Source: Pontibacter ummariensis
GTDB lineage: Bacteria > Bacteroidota > Bacteroidia > Cytophagales > Hymenobacteraceae
Reading direction: 5' to 3'
NCBI RefSeq assembly: GCF_900188175.1
Contig: NZ_FZOQ01000015.1
Coordinates: 1-64,000, forward strand
Length of the DNA: 64,000 nt
The notes beneath the pieces are model-generated. The model did not search any database, had not been told where the DNA came from, and saw only the letters and a program-made list of their open reading frames with translations. Made by a program: the position numbers and the translations under genes. Shown here in pieces: positions 17,156 to 26,222 of the stretch; the stretch's first letter is position 1, and each line of letters opens with the position of its first letter.

Positions 17156-17188
17156 ATCGTAAATTTACGATTATAATTTAAAAAACAA
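17156..17188 (-). promoter_or_regulatory. ars promoter with ArsR operator over the -7 box
   Basis: The perfect 16-bp palindrome ATCGTAAATTTACGAT spans 17156-17171. On the minus strand the -7 box TAAATTTA (17160-17167, one mismatch to TAnnTTTG) is inside it, and a TTG (17186-17188) lies 18 bp upstream. A bound repressor would cover the promoter directly, 13 bp before the arsR start codon. Confidence 0.8.
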
Positions 17189-17370
17189 GGCCTGCCGGAA
17201 ATGTTTTTTTATTTCTCTCCAGGAAGGCCGTTCAGGAAGCAAAAGATACCGGCGAGGCCTGCGTTCCCCACCCACCTGTTCCAACTAAGCCCAAACAGAA
17301 ACGTAGGTAAACCTAAGCAAAGCGGCGCCCTTTCTTTTAGCGCCTTCAAAAATTTAAACCTTTTAGATGC

Positions 17371-18459
17371 ATGCCATATTCCAACCCAGACGCTGATAGC
17401 TTGCAGTTTTTAGCCAACCACACAGAGCAGGCCATCTTTGTCCTTGATGCAGCATCCCTACATTTCACCTATCTGAATCCTGCCTTTTTAAATGCCCTCA
17501 AACTAAATCAGGACAGTGGCCTGGCCTTCGACGCAGTGCTGAACATGATACACGAAGAAGACCAGCAGTATGTGCAGGAGGCCTACCAGCAGTTGTTGGA
17601 GGGGCAAGAACTAAAAGAACTGGAGTTTCGTGTAGATTTGCCCGAACATGGCGAGCGGTGGATGTGCCTCCGGCCCTTTTTAAAGCAGGGAGAGGCAGGC
17701 AGGCAGCAGGTTGTGGGTTATGTGGAGGACGTGACGGCAGCCAGGCAATACAACGATTACTTAAAGAAGTTTGCGAACAAAAAAGACTCTGTGCTTCATG
17801 TTCTGGGCCACGACCTGGCAGGTCCCCTTGGTATTATCCAAAGTTTATCCGGCGTGATGGCCGATGAGTTAAAAGCAAACAAAAGTGAAGAACTGGAGAA
17901 GCTAATAGGATTGATTGGCAAGACCAGTGCACATGCCGTTAAGCTAATCAAGAGCTTTATTAACCATGAGTTTCTGGCAACTACCGGCGTGGACACCATC
18001 AAGCGGAGGGTCAACATTGTAAAGCGGTTTGAAGAAATTATAGACCAGTACAGGTACTCTGCCGAGGAAATAGACAAGACTTTCGAGTTCTATGCCTCCA
18101 GCGATAAGATCTATGCCCTCCTGGATGACGTGAAATTCATGCAAGCCGTCAATAACCTTATCTCCAACGCTGTGAAGTTTACACCGGCAGGCGGTATTAT
18201 ACAGGTAGGCTTGGAAGAACAGGAACGGACAGTGCTGGTAAAAGTGGCGGACAACGGTATAGGCATACCCCAAAGATACCATCAGGTACTCTATGACACC
18301 TTCACACAAGCCCGCAGGCCCGGCCTAAAGGGGGAACCGACTACGGGCCTGGGCATGTCCATTGTCAAAACCATCGTGGAGTGGCACAAGGGGCAAGTCT
18401 GGTTTAAAAGCGAGGAGGGCGAGGGGACTACCTTTTATATCGAGATTCCCAAGTACTAG
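17371..18459 (+). CDS. PAS-domain sensor histidine kinase
   Basis: A 362-residue soluble histidine kinase with no membrane segment. Residues 8-125 form a PAS domain (FVLDAASLHFTYLNPAF is typical of its start). The phospho-accepting helix carries His in VLGHDLAGPLG (about residue 148). The ATPase domain has the N box NNLISNAVKF, the G1 box DNGIGIP and the G2 box GLGMSIV, ending KSEEGEGTTFYIEIP. Phosphoryl transfer would go to a response regulator, but none is encoded nearby, so it is an orphan here. The signal is unknown; a cytoplasmic PAS domain often senses redox, light or small ligands. It is divergent from the ars operon, which does not itself show a functional link. Confidence 0.9.
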   Translation: MPYSNPDADSLQFLANHTEQAIFVLDAASLHFTYLNPAFLNALKLNQDSGLAFDAVLNMIHEEDQQYVQEAYQQLLEGQELKELEFRVDLPEHGERWMCLRPFLKQGEAGRQQVVGYVEDVTAARQYNDYLKKFANKKDSVLHVLGHDLAGPLGIIQSLSGVMADELKANKSEELEKLIGLIGKTSAHAVKLIKSFINHEFLATTGVDTIKRRVNIVKRFEEIIDQYRYSAEEIDKTFEFYASSDKIYALLDDVKFMQAVNNLISNAVKFTPAGGIIQVGLEEQERTVLVKVADNGIGIPQRYHQVLYDTFTQARRPGLKGEPTTGLGMSIVKTIVEWHKGQVWFKSEEGEGTTFYIEIPKY

Positions 18460-18586
18460 TACCCCGGCTCAAGGCTACGCCGTGTTCTAACGGTTCTAAC
18501 ACAGCAACGCATGCTTGCTATACTTTCTCCTGAGGCAACCCTACCCGGGGCCTGCCGTTGCATTTTCTACAGACACACAACATGAC

Positions 18587-18952
18587 ATGAAAAACAAACT
18601 GATCGGGCCTGATGCCCACGGAATCGTAGACTATACCTACACGGCGCTACAAGTACTTGGCCCACGTTTATTTAACCTAAAAGGACCTGCCAGGCCGCTG
18701 TGCTATGGCTTTGCCGGTTCACAACTACTGCTCAACATTTTGACAGACTACCGGCTGGGTGTAAAGCGCCTGGTGCCCTTTCGGGTGCATGGCGACCTGG
18801 AAAGCCCGGTAATACCCGCCCTGCTCTTACTGCCCTGGGCGACGGGTGCCCTGGAGCAACGCAAGGCACGCATCTTTTTCTTCTCCCTGTTTGGTATCTC
18901 CCTGGCTACCTACCTCCTGACGGATTACAAGGCCAACGAAAGGGAGAAGTAG
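18587..18952 (+). CDS. Small integral membrane protein, unknown
   Basis: 121 residues from the ATG of MKNKLIGPDAHGIVDYTYTA; the earlier in-frame start at 18515 adds a stretch without sense. There are about four hydrophobic segments (12-30, 40-58, 73-92, 97-113). The conserved-looking opening GPDAHGIVDY and the central TDYRLGVKRLVPFRVHGDLE pattern resemble small SPW/DoxX-like membrane proteins of Bacteroidota, but I cannot assign a family firmly. It lies 120 bp upstream of the succinate-semialdehyde dehydrogenase gene on the same strand. Confidence 0.65.
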   Translation: MKNKLIGPDAHGIVDYTYTALQVLGPRLFNLKGPARPLCYGFAGSQLLLNILTDYRLGVKRLVPFRVHGDLESPVIPALLLLPWATGALEQRKARIFFFSLFGISLATYLLTDYKANEREK

Positions 18953-19071
18953 CCTTAGTCACCCCATCCCCCATTCACGTAAAGGCCTCGTCCTTTATAC
19001 TATGCAGAAAGAGAAGAACAGATTAACCCTATATTTGAGTGAACTGACGAAAGGAACATGAGCCGGAACAA

Positions 19072-20523
19072 ATGGAAAAGCTAACCTTGATTCGAACAGA
19101 CGCCTACGTGAACGGAGCCTGGGCAAAGGCCACGAGCGGCAAAACCTTTGAAGTAACAAACCCTGCTACCGGCGAAGTAATCAACGCAGTGGCCGACATG
19201 AGCCGGGATGATGTACGCCAAGCCATAGATGCCGCAGATGCCGCATGGCCCTCCTACCGCGATATGACGGCCAAGGAGCGCTCGGCCATCCTGCGGAAGT
19301 GGTTTAACCTGATGATGGAGCACAAAGAAGAGCTGGCCCACATCATGACGATCGAGTCCGGCAAGGTCATGACCGAAAGCCTGGGAGAGGTAAACTATGG
19401 CGCCTCCTTTATCGAATGGTTTGCCGAGGAAGCCAAGCGTGCCTACGGCGATGTGATCCCCCCGCATACAAAAGACAGACGCTTAGTGGTCATCAAACAA
19501 TCAGTCGGGGTGGCCGCCGCTATTACGCCCTGGAATTTCCCACTGGCTATGATCACCCGCAAAGTCGGTCCGGCTTTAGCTGCGGGGAGCCCTGTCGTGG
19601 TGAAGCCGCCTTCGGAAACGCCCCTCACGGCCCTTGCCCTCTCCGAACTGGCCGAAAGAGCCGGCTTCCCCCCTGGCGTGTACAATACCGTGCCTTCTAC
19701 AGAAAGCAGCGAAGTGGGAAAGGAGCTTTGTGAGAACCCCAAAGTACGCAAGCTTTCTTTCACAGGGTCTACCCCGGTAGGCAAGATCCTGATGGCCCAG
19801 TGTGCCTCTACCCTAAAGAAACTCTCGCTGGAGCTCGGCGGCAATGCTCCTTTTATCGTGTTTGAGGATGCCGATATCGATGCCGCCGTAAAAGGCGCTA
19901 TCGTATCGAAGTTTCGTCATAATGGCCAGACCTGCGTCTGCGTGAACCGCATCCTGGTACAGGACAAAGTATACGACGAGTTTGTGGAGAAATTCTCCCG
20001 CGCCGTAAGCGAACTGAAGATAGGCAACGGGCTGGACAAGCGCGTGGACTTAGGCCCGCTGATCAGCGAGAAAGCGATCCGCAAGGTAAAGGAACACGTG
20101 GAGGATGCCGTATCGAAAGGGGCTACCGTCACGCACGGGGGGGAGCAGATGGAAGGTCTGTTTTACAAACCGACCGTACTCGCCAATGCCACAGAAGACA
20201 TGATCATTGCCAAGGAGGAAGTCTTCGGGCCTGTTGCTCCTGTCTTCCGCTTCAGCACGGAAGAGGAGGCCATACGCATGGCCAACGATACCGTATACGG
20301 CCTTGCCTCCTACTTCTACAGCAAAGATGTCAACCGCTGCTGGCGTGTGGCAGAGGCCCTGGAATACGGCATGGTGGGCATCAACGAAGGACTGATCTCT
20401 ACAGAAGTGGCACCTTTTGGCGGTGTGAAGGAGTCCGGCTTTGGCAGGGAGGGCTCCAAGTACGGCATGGACTACTTCATGGAAATCAAGTACATGTGCT
20501 TTGGCGGCGTTATGAAGCCATAA
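19072..20523 (+). CDS. gabD: NAD(P)-dependent succinate-semialdehyde dehydrogenase
   Basis: A 483-residue aldehyde dehydrogenase of the GabD type. It shows the cofactor segment ITPWNFPLAMITRK (about 151-165), FTGSTPVGK (about 231), the general base Glu in LELGGNAP (about 262) and the catalytic Cys in NGQTCVCVNR (about 296). The second Cys two residues later (CVC) corresponds to the redox-switch pair of GabD enzymes. It oxidises succinate semialdehyde to succinate, feeding the TCA cycle from GABA or polyamines. No gabT or permease is adjacent. A -7-like TATATTTG at 19030-19037 could be its promoter, though no TTG is correctly placed. Confidence 0.9.
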   Translation: MEKLTLIRTDAYVNGAWAKATSGKTFEVTNPATGEVINAVADMSRDDVRQAIDAADAAWPSYRDMTAKERSAILRKWFNLMMEHKEELAHIMTIESGKVMTESLGEVNYGASFIEWFAEEAKRAYGDVIPPHTKDRRLVVIKQSVGVAAAITPWNFPLAMITRKVGPALAAGSPVVVKPPSETPLTALALSELAERAGFPPGVYNTVPSTESSEVGKELCENPKVRKLSFTGSTPVGKILMAQCASTLKKLSLELGGNAPFIVFEDADIDAAVKGAIVSKFRHNGQTCVCVNRILVQDKVYDEFVEKFSRAVSELKIGNGLDKRVDLGPLISEKAIRKVKEHVEDAVSKGATVTHGGEQMEGLFYKPTVLANATEDMIIAKEEVFGPVAPVFRFSTEEEAIRMANDTVYGLASYFYSKDVNRCWRVAEALEYGMVGINEGLISTEVAPFGGVKESGFGREGSKYGMDYFMEIKYMCFGGVMKP

Positions 20524-20540
20524 AAGCCGAGAAAGTAATG

Positions 20541-20586
20541 AAAAGCAAACAGCCGCTCCATTCATTAGAGCGGCTGTTTGCTTTTT
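20541..20586. terminator. Strong terminator after gabD
   Basis: The 18-base arm AAAAGCAAACAGCCGCTC pairs with GAGCGGCTGTTTGCTTTT around a nine-base loop. It lies between convergent genes and has A and T runs at both ends. Confidence 0.9.
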
Positions 20587-20603
20587 AAGAAGAATAAAGC
20601 TTT

Positions 20604-20843
20604 TTACTTAATCCAGTTCTTGCGCTGGCTGAAATGGTTACAGCCAAAATCGGCCCCTGTAATCATTTCAAACTGCTTCGGCTTTTCATCTGAAGGTCCA
20701 TTATGTACCAGTGGCAGCACATAAGCTGGCTCCAGGGCATGCTGGCCGGTTAACTCATCACACACGCCGAAGTTATTGTTCTGCAGTTGTACTTTATTCT
20801 GATCTTGCTCCCAATGGGTGCAGTGATTGCATGTCGCTTCCAT
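20604..20843 (-). CDS. Small cysteine-containing hypothetical protein
   Basis: A 79-residue soluble protein starting MEATCNHCTHWEQDQNK. Cysteines at 5, 8, 28 and 68 with the neighbouring His residues (His7, His10, His70) could form a metal site of the CxxC...C...C type. This is inference; no family was recognised. It is monocistronic and convergent with gabD. Confidence 0.6.
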   Translation of the reverse strand: MEATCNHCTHWEQDQNKVQLQNNNFGVCDELTGQHALEPAYVLPLVHNGPSDEKPKQFEMITGADFGCNHFSQRKNWIK

Positions 20844-20859
20844 ATTCTAAAAAGTTTAA

Positions 20860-21370
20860 TTCAACATAAACGGTTCTAATAGAATATACTGGCCAACCCG
20901 GGGATCAGGTTTAGGTCATCGCCTGGCTTTCGTGTAATTTAGGATGATTCTAAACACAGCATGCCCTACGACTCCGCCCTGTTTCCTGATACTCCCATTT
21001 ACCAAAACTGGCAAAGCCCGCTGAAAGCACAAGTTCCCGTTACAGGATAGCCCGGACAAAACGGTCTGAGCTACACCATTCTTTACTATAAGTTTAGCAT
21101 CGTCTTCTACGCCATGTAGCTTATACCCACCCCTACCCCTCCGAGGAGGGGATTTTGCCTGCAAGTACTTCCTTTTTCTGGCGCAAGCTTTCAGACTTGT
21201 GTCTAGTAATGTCGTTGCGTTTGCAAACGATTAGCTCAGAGCCATAAGAACCTGAGTTGGGCAGTTACTGCGATCTCACTTCAATTCAGATATGCTTTTG
21301 AACGACACGTCCCTACTAAAGAAGGAGTTTTGCCTGATGCGCGATAACCAACTCCTACGGACAGTATATC
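20860..21370. other. Gene-free stretch with a palindromic repeat
   Basis: No convincing gene. A palindromic element CCCACCCCTACCCCTCCGAG then GAGGGG lies at 21126-21151, related to copies at 40363-40396 and 49655-49730. A minus-strand open frame at 20916-21164 has no recognisable domain and runs through this repeat, so it is not called. Confidence 0.5.
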
Positions 21371-21374
21371 CAAG

Positions 21375-21413
21375 AAAAAAGCGGCTCTGATGTAGTTATA
21401 TCGGAGCCGCTTT
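21375..21413 (-). terminator. Terminator of the P-type ATPase gene
   Basis: The stem AAGCGGCTC / GAGCCGCTT is followed on the minus strand by TTTTTTC, 30 bp beyond the stop codon. Confidence 0.85.
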
Positions 21414-21442
21414 CGCTTATAAAACATCTGTCAAATTGCCAG

Positions 21443-24193
21443 TTAAACCTTCTTGTTCCTGTTGCTCCTGTAGCGGATGTTCTTTTCGATGGTCACGATC
21501 AGGAAGAGGACAAGGCCAGCGCCGAAGATCCGGAGTACCTGCATCAGTTCCAAGGGGCTGGAGTTAAACAGGGTGTTCATGAAGGGCACGTAGATGAACA
21601 AGGCCTGGAAGCCTAGCATGGCACCGATGCCGTAGAAGACCCACATATTAGAGAAGAAGCCAATCTGTTGCATTGGTCTTACCAAAGAGCGGCAGTTTAA
21701 CAGGTAGAAACACTCCAGCACCACCAGTACGGTTGTGGCTACCGTCTGCGCCTCCGCTACACTCGCCCCTTGTTGGCGCTCGTAAACATACAGGCCAAAA
21801 GCGGCAATCAGCATCAGGACGCCTACCAGCAGGGTGCGCATGATCAGGTCATGCGTTAAAATGGGCTCTCCGGCAGGGCGCGGCGGCCGGCTCATAATAC
21901 CAGGCTCTTTCGGCTCGAAAGCAAGCGTAAGCCCCAGCAGCACGGCTGTCGTCATGTTCACCCACAGGATTTGCACGGGCTGTACGGGTAATTGGGTGCC
22001 CAGCATAACAGCCATCAGGATCAAAAGGCCCTCTCCCAGGTTGGTTGGCAGCGTCCAGACAATGAACTTGGTCAGGTTGTCGAATACGCCCCGGCCCTCT
22101 TCTACGGCCCCTTCTATCGAGGAGAAGTTATCGTCGGTCAGCACCATATCGGAGGCTCCTTTGGCCACATCGGTCCCTGTTATGCCCATAGCGATGCCGA
22201 TGTTTGCCTGCTTCAGGGCAGGGCCATCATTTACCCCATCGCCTGTCATGGCCACTACTTTATCGCGTGCCTGCAGGGCCTTTACAAGGCGCAGTTTCTG
22301 GTCCGGCGACACGCGGGCAAAGACAGAAGTGCGCGCTGCCACCTCCTCCAGTTCCCTGTCGTTCAGTTGCTGCAATTCTTTGCCTGTCAGGGCAAGCAGC
22401 TTGCCGTTCTGCTGCTGTCCGCCCAGGCCGATCTGACTGGCGATGGCAGCGGCTGTGATGGCATGGTCACCGGTAATCATTTTCACCTCGATGCCTGCCT
22501 GCTGGCACAGCTTTACGGCCTCTACTGCCTCCTGGCGCGGCGGGTCGATCATGCCCTGCAGGCCCAGAAAAACAAGGCCGCTGGTTATGTCCTGATGCCC
22601 TATCCCGGACATAACCGCAGGCGCTTCCGCCATGGCAAAAGCCAGCACCCGCAACCCTTCGCTTGCCATCGCCTCCACCTGTTTCTCCACTTCCTCCTTG
22701 TTCAGCAGGCTCAGTTTTCCATCTGGCTGCAGGACCTTGGAACTGCGCTCCAGCACAGCCTCTACAGAACCCTTCAGGTAAATCATCCGCTGGTCGCCAC
22801 CGTGCAGGGTAGCCATGTACTGGTACTCCGATTCAAAAGGAATAGCATCAATGCGCGGTTGCTCCTGCTCCAGTCTTGCCCTGTCGAAGCCTGCTTTATG
22901 AGCCGACACAAGCAAAGCACCTTCTGTCGGGTCGCCCTCGATGATCCACTTCCCTTCCTTCTCTACCAGGGCGCTGTCGTTGCAGAGGGACCCTGCTTTC
23001 AGACACAGCTCCAGGGCTTTGTTAGGGCTTAGGTATAGCTTTTGCGCTTCCTCCTGCACTTCACCTTCCGGCCGGTAGCCAAGGCCGGTTACCTTATAAG
23101 CCTTGTCCCCTGCTACTATGCGCTGCACGGTCATCTGGTTTTCAGTCAGGGTACCTGTTTTGTCCGAGCAGATCACGTTGGTGCTACCCAGTGTCTCTAC
23201 CGCCACCAGTTGGCGGATGATGGCCCGGCGCGCCGCCATCTTCGACACCCCCAGGGCCAGCATGATGGTCACCGCCACAGGCAGCCCTTCCGGAATGGCC
23301 CCCACCGCCAGGGCCACGGCCACCATAAAGGTATCGCCCGCGCTCTCGCCACGCAGCAGCCCTACCACAAAAACGATCAGCGAGAGCCCCAGGATCACCC
23401 AGAGCAGCAAATGGCTGAAGGCCTTTATTTTCTTTGTAAGGGGCGTCTCCAACTCCTGTGCGCCGTCGATCGACTGCTGTATCTTGCCTACCTCCGTACG
23501 GTCTCCGGTGGCCACCACTACCCCCTTGCCCTGCCCGTAGGTCACCACCGTGGAAGAGAAGCCCATGCACAGCCGGTCGCCCAACACGTGATCGGCCGCC
23601 ACGGGCAGCACATTTTTTTCTACCGCCACAGACTCCCCAGTCAGGGCTGATTCGTCCACTTGCATGTCCCGCTCCTGCACCAGGCGCACGTCAGCCGGAA
23701 ACTTGTCTCCCGATTGGACGTGTACGATATCGCCCGGCACCAGCTCCTGGGCATCGATGTTCTGTTTTTTCCCGTTGCGGATCACCTGTGCCCGGGATGT
23801 CATGCTTTTAGACAGGGCGTCGATGGCCTCCAGTGCTTTGGACTCCTGCACAAAACCAATAATGGCGTTCACAAACACCACGGCAAAGATCACAGCCGCA
23901 TCCGTATACTCTCCCAGGAATATTGTCACCACGGTGGAGGCCAACAGGATGTAGATCAGGGGCTGGTGAAATTGCAGCATAAACCGCACAAAAGCACTTT
24001 GCTGCTCCTTCGGTGTCATGCTGTTGCGGCCATACAAAGCCTGCCGTTGCGCCACCTCCTCCTCGCTCAGCCCCCTGTGAGGCGATACCTGCAGAAGTTC
24101 CAGGGCCTCTTCGGCCTCCAGACTGTGCCATGAGCGCTGCTCCTTTCCCTGTGTAGGCTCCCGGCTTACCTTTTTTTCCAATACGGCGTTCAT
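21443..24193 (-). CDS. P-type cation ATPase, calcium-pump (type II) like
   Basis: A 916-residue P2-type ATPase. The order is: N-terminal cation-ATPase domain (20-90), first membrane pair, actuator domain with LTGESV (about 190), helix 4 with AIPEGLP, phosphorylation site DKTGTLTENQM (Asp about 345), nucleotide domain, hinge TGDGVNDGPAL (about 660) and six C-terminal helices. The PEGLP motif in helix 4 is that of SERCA/PMCA-like pumps and suggests calcium export, although some relatives move Na, K or Mn. It uses ATP to expel the ion. An SDR gene lies 85 bp upstream on the same strand, separated by a hairpin. Its presence 12 kb from the EF-hand antiporter may be chance. Confidence 0.9.
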   Translation of the reverse strand: MNAVLEKKVSREPTQGKEQRSWHSLEAEEALELLQVSPHRGLSEEEVAQRQALYGRNSMTPKEQQSAFVRFMLQFHQPLIYILLASTVVTIFLGEYTDAAVIFAVVFVNAIIGFVQESKALEAIDALSKSMTSRAQVIRNGKKQNIDAQELVPGDIVHVQSGDKFPADVRLVQERDMQVDESALTGESVAVEKNVLPVAADHVLGDRLCMGFSSTVVTYGQGKGVVVATGDRTEVGKIQQSIDGAQELETPLTKKIKAFSHLLLWVILGLSLIVFVVGLLRGESAGDTFMVAVALAVGAIPEGLPVAVTIMLALGVSKMAARRAIIRQLVAVETLGSTNVICSDKTGTLTENQMTVQRIVAGDKAYKVTGLGYRPEGEVQEEAQKLYLSPNKALELCLKAGSLCNDSALVEKEGKWIIEGDPTEGALLVSAHKAGFDRARLEQEQPRIDAIPFESEYQYMATLHGGDQRMIYLKGSVEAVLERSSKVLQPDGKLSLLNKEEVEKQVEAMASEGLRVLAFAMAEAPAVMSGIGHQDITSGLVFLGLQGMIDPPRQEAVEAVKLCQQAGIEVKMITGDHAITAAAIASQIGLGGQQQNGKLLALTGKELQQLNDRELEEVAARTSVFARVSPDQKLRLVKALQARDKVVAMTGDGVNDGPALKQANIGIAMGITGTDVAKGASDMVLTDDNFSSIEGAVEEGRGVFDNLTKFIVWTLPTNLGEGLLILMAVMLGTQLPVQPVQILWVNMTTAVLLGLTLAFEPKEPGIMSRPPRPAGEPILTHDLIMRTLLVGVLMLIAAFGLYVYERQQGASVAEAQTVATTVLVVLECFYLLNCRSLVRPMQQIGFFSNMWVFYGIGAMLGFQALFIYVPFMNTLFNSSPLELMQVLRIFGAGLVLFLIVTIEKNIRYRSNRNKKV

Positions 24194-24222
24194 GATCTGA
24201 TTTTTTTAAGATAGGAATAAGC

Positions 24223-24260
24223 GCCGCCTGCCCGCTACAGGACATGTGAGGGCAGGCGGC
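24223..24260 (-). terminator. Hairpin between SDR and P-type ATPase genes
   Basis: An 11-bp GC stem GCCGCCTGCCC / GGGCAGGCGGC with a 16-base loop. On the minus strand the next T-rich run is some 20 bases downstream, so termination is partial at best. Confidence 0.5.
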
Positions 24261-24277
24261 GGATGATGTGTTTTTTG

Positions 24278-25048
24278 CTACTGCGCCAGGTAGGCACCGT
24301 CTACAGCGTAATAAGCTCCTGTTACAAAAGAGGCTTTGGCAGAGCTTAGCCAGATCACCAGTTCAGCTACTTCTTCTGATTCTCCGAGCCTGCCGATCGG
24401 GTGGACTTTTGCCAACTGCTGCTGTACCTCTTCGTTCAGACCGGCATTGGTTAACAAAGGCGTTTTGATAAAGGCAGGTCCTACAGCGTTTATTCTTATT
24501 CCTTTGGCCGAATACTCCAGGGCGCCGTTTTTGGTAAGCCCCACCACACCGTGCTTGGCAGCCACGTAAGCGGCAGAGTTTGCAAAGCCTACCTGCCCCA
24601 GGATGGAAGAGTTATTCACGATGGCCCCGCCCCCGTTCTGCAGCATTTGCTGTACCTGGTACTTCATGCAGTAAAACACGCTGCTCAGGTTTACGGCAAT
24701 CACTTTGTTCCAGCCTTCGATACTCATGTCGCCCACCGGGTTGGCCTCTCCGCCAATGCCGGCATTATTAAAGGCAATATCAAGGCGACCGTACTGCGCG
24801 ATTGTCTTTTTTACCAGGTTTTCGCAATCATTCGGCTTCGCCACATCTGCCTTCACAAAAAGGGCCTCCCCCCCATTGTCCCTGATCTCCTCTACTACCC
24901 GGCTTCCTCCCGCCTCATCTATGTCGGATACCACTACGCTTGCCCCCTCCTGGGCATACTGCAGCGCTGCTGCCATACCGATACCGGATGACGCCCCTGT
25001 TACCAGCGCTACTTTACCTGTAAATTGTTTTTCTGTGTTCGTTGCCAT
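24278..25048 (-). CDS. Short-chain dehydrogenase/reductase (SDR)
   Basis: 256 residues from the ATG of MATNTEKQFTGKVALVTGAS; the frame opens 18 codons earlier but those do not match the family. The cofactor motif is TGASSGIG and Asp in VVSDID suggests NAD preference. NNAG follows, and the catalytic Ser is in NNSSILG, with Tyr and Lys in YVAAKHG. The C-terminal VTGAYYAVDGAYLAQ is typical of FabG-like/glucose-dehydrogenase-like SDRs. The substrate is not known. It may be co-transcribed with the downstream ATPase gene. Confidence 0.88.
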   Translation of the reverse strand: MATNTEKQFTGKVALVTGASSGIGMAAALQYAQEGASVVVSDIDEAGGSRVVEEIRDNGGEALFVKADVAKPNDCENLVKKTIAQYGRLDIAFNNAGIGGEANPVGDMSIEGWNKVIAVNLSSVFYCMKYQVQQMLQNGGGAIVNNSSILGQVGFANSAAYVAAKHGVVGLTKNGALEYSAKGIRINAVGPAFIKTPLLTNAGLNEEVQQQLAKVHPIGRLGESEEVAELVIWLSSAKASFVTGAYYAVDGAYLAQ

Positions 25049-25175
25049 GTTCTGAAGTCTAATTGTAGGATTAGTTGATTTAACTGCTACAAAAATCAGC
25101 ACCTGCCCTTAGCTTTTAAATGACTTCGATCATGTTAAAATATGCTTGATATCAACCTCTTAGCGGTCTTAAAAA

Positions 25176-25213
25176 GCAAAAAGCTGCCCCAATGTATTGG
25201 AGCAGCTTTTTGC
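25176..25213 (-). terminator. Terminator of the gene at 25253-25657
   Basis: The arms GCAAAAAGCTGC and GCAGCTTTTTGC enclose a partly paired loop. It is symmetrical, so it can act in both directions, and it sits 40 bp after the minus-strand gene. Confidence 0.85.
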
Positions 25214-25252
25214 CTCATGGCCTGAGGAGGACTTCCCAGTAAGGGTAAGTCC

Positions 25253-25657
25253 TTATCCTACATAGGAATCCTTCTGAATCTTTACCTGCTGTTGCGAGGA
25301 CGCACTTACCTTTGCCGGGGTCAGCACCATCAAAAACTTAACCTTGTCCTTCGTTTTAGCCTCCAGCACCTCCAAAGCAGTTCTGATGCTGTCTGTAGCA
25401 TGCTGCTTTGCATAGTCCATGTTAGGGTAATGGTAATTCTGGTACTGTTTGGTGTCTGCCGCAACAAAGCTTCTGGCATAAATGATCACCTCACTCTCCC
25501 GCATGTGTGCTGCTTCATTCAGGTAGTTTACTTTAAAACCGCTTCCGCATAATTCTTCTGAGGCAGCAAAGGCCGACTCAAAATCCGGGAAACCGGCCAA
25601 TAAATAACCTGTTCTCAGGTCCACGAATTGAAACTCCTTTTTAAGTGTGTCTTTCAT
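25253..25657 (-). CDS. Hypothetical soluble protein
   Basis: A 134-residue protein starting MKDTLKKEFQFVDLRTGYLL. It has no signal peptide or membrane helix, and alternating hydrophobic stretches (FVDLRTGYLLAGF, KFLMVLTPA) suggest an alpha/beta fold. No motif was recognised. The upstream 560 bp are shared with the divergent nitrite reductase gene, so joint regulation is possible but not shown. Confidence 0.65.
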   Translation of the reverse strand: MKDTLKKEFQFVDLRTGYLLAGFPDFESAFAASEELCGSGFKVNYLNEAAHMRESEVIIYARSFVAADTKQYQNYHYPNMDYAKQHATDSIRTALEVLEAKTKDKVKFLMVLTPAKVSASSQQQVKIQKDSYVG

Positions 25658-25659
25658 AA

Positions 25660-26125
25660 TATTAATAGTAGTACTTCAGGTGCAGTTGAGCTTGCCTCAA
25701 CTTAAGGTCTGTTAATTAATTAACGTGTTTAAAGCCTTCTTCTTATTTTTTCTGGCTCCTATACTATAGCATACAACAAAGGTAGCACTTTGGTGCCACT
25801 TAACCCCATAATTAGTAATTAATTTATACTTTATATGATTTATGCGGACACGTTGTTACAACTACGTACTCCCTAGCAGCTAAGCACCTGCACCCCATCG
25901 GCTACTACGCTAAAACAAACAAAAGGTAACGCTTCAGTGCCTGCTTATCATAGCCATAGCCCTCAGGGAGCAGGCATATGGCCTGTGCCCTACCGGCGCT
26001 ACCCAACTGCCCTCAATATAAAAAGTACAGGTTTCTACCCGCCTGCCACTGGCCATGCCTTTGCAAAACCCGGCTGCTCCCCGGTATTATTTTCCGGCAA
26101 AAGTACTAACCAACTAATACAGGAC
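25660..26125. other. Gene-free intergenic region
   Basis: Long AT-rich spacer between divergent genes. No open frame with protein character and no RNA gene was recognised. Regulatory palindromes for the nitrite reductase gene begin at 26129. Confidence 0.5.
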
Positions 26126-26128
26126 GGA

Positions 26129-26162
26129 TGACTTAAGTCAGCACGTCCGGTGACCTGGGTCA
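26129..26162. promoter_or_regulatory. Two TGAC-N4-GTCA palindromes upstream of nirK
   Basis: TGACTTAAGTCA (26129-26140, perfect) and TGACCTGGGTCA (26151-26162) share the TGAC-N4-GTCA plan of FNR/FixK/CRP-family sites and start 22 bp apart, two helical turns. A weak -7-like TTCCTTTA at 26186-26193 would place the nearer site about 41-44 bp before the start of transcription, the class II activator position. The regulator itself is not in the window. Confidence 0.65.
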
Positions 26163-26222
26163 TCCTAATAAAAGAGAAAGAGCTCTTCCTTTACAACATG
26201 AAACGACAACAAATCTAACATT

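Noticed and set aside
19030..19037. TATATTTG as promoter of gabD
   Set aside because: A perfect -7 box but no TTG 18-20 bp upstream; not strong enough to list as a separate feature.
20916..21164. Minus-strand open frame of 82 codons
   Set aside because: It reads through a palindromic intergenic repeat and shows no recognisable domain; base composition resembles the surrounding non-coding DNA.
21992..23032. Long plus-strand frame of 346 codons opposite the P-type ATPase
   Set aside because: Mirror frame of a well-conserved gene; composition rich in His, Gln and Leu and no domain.
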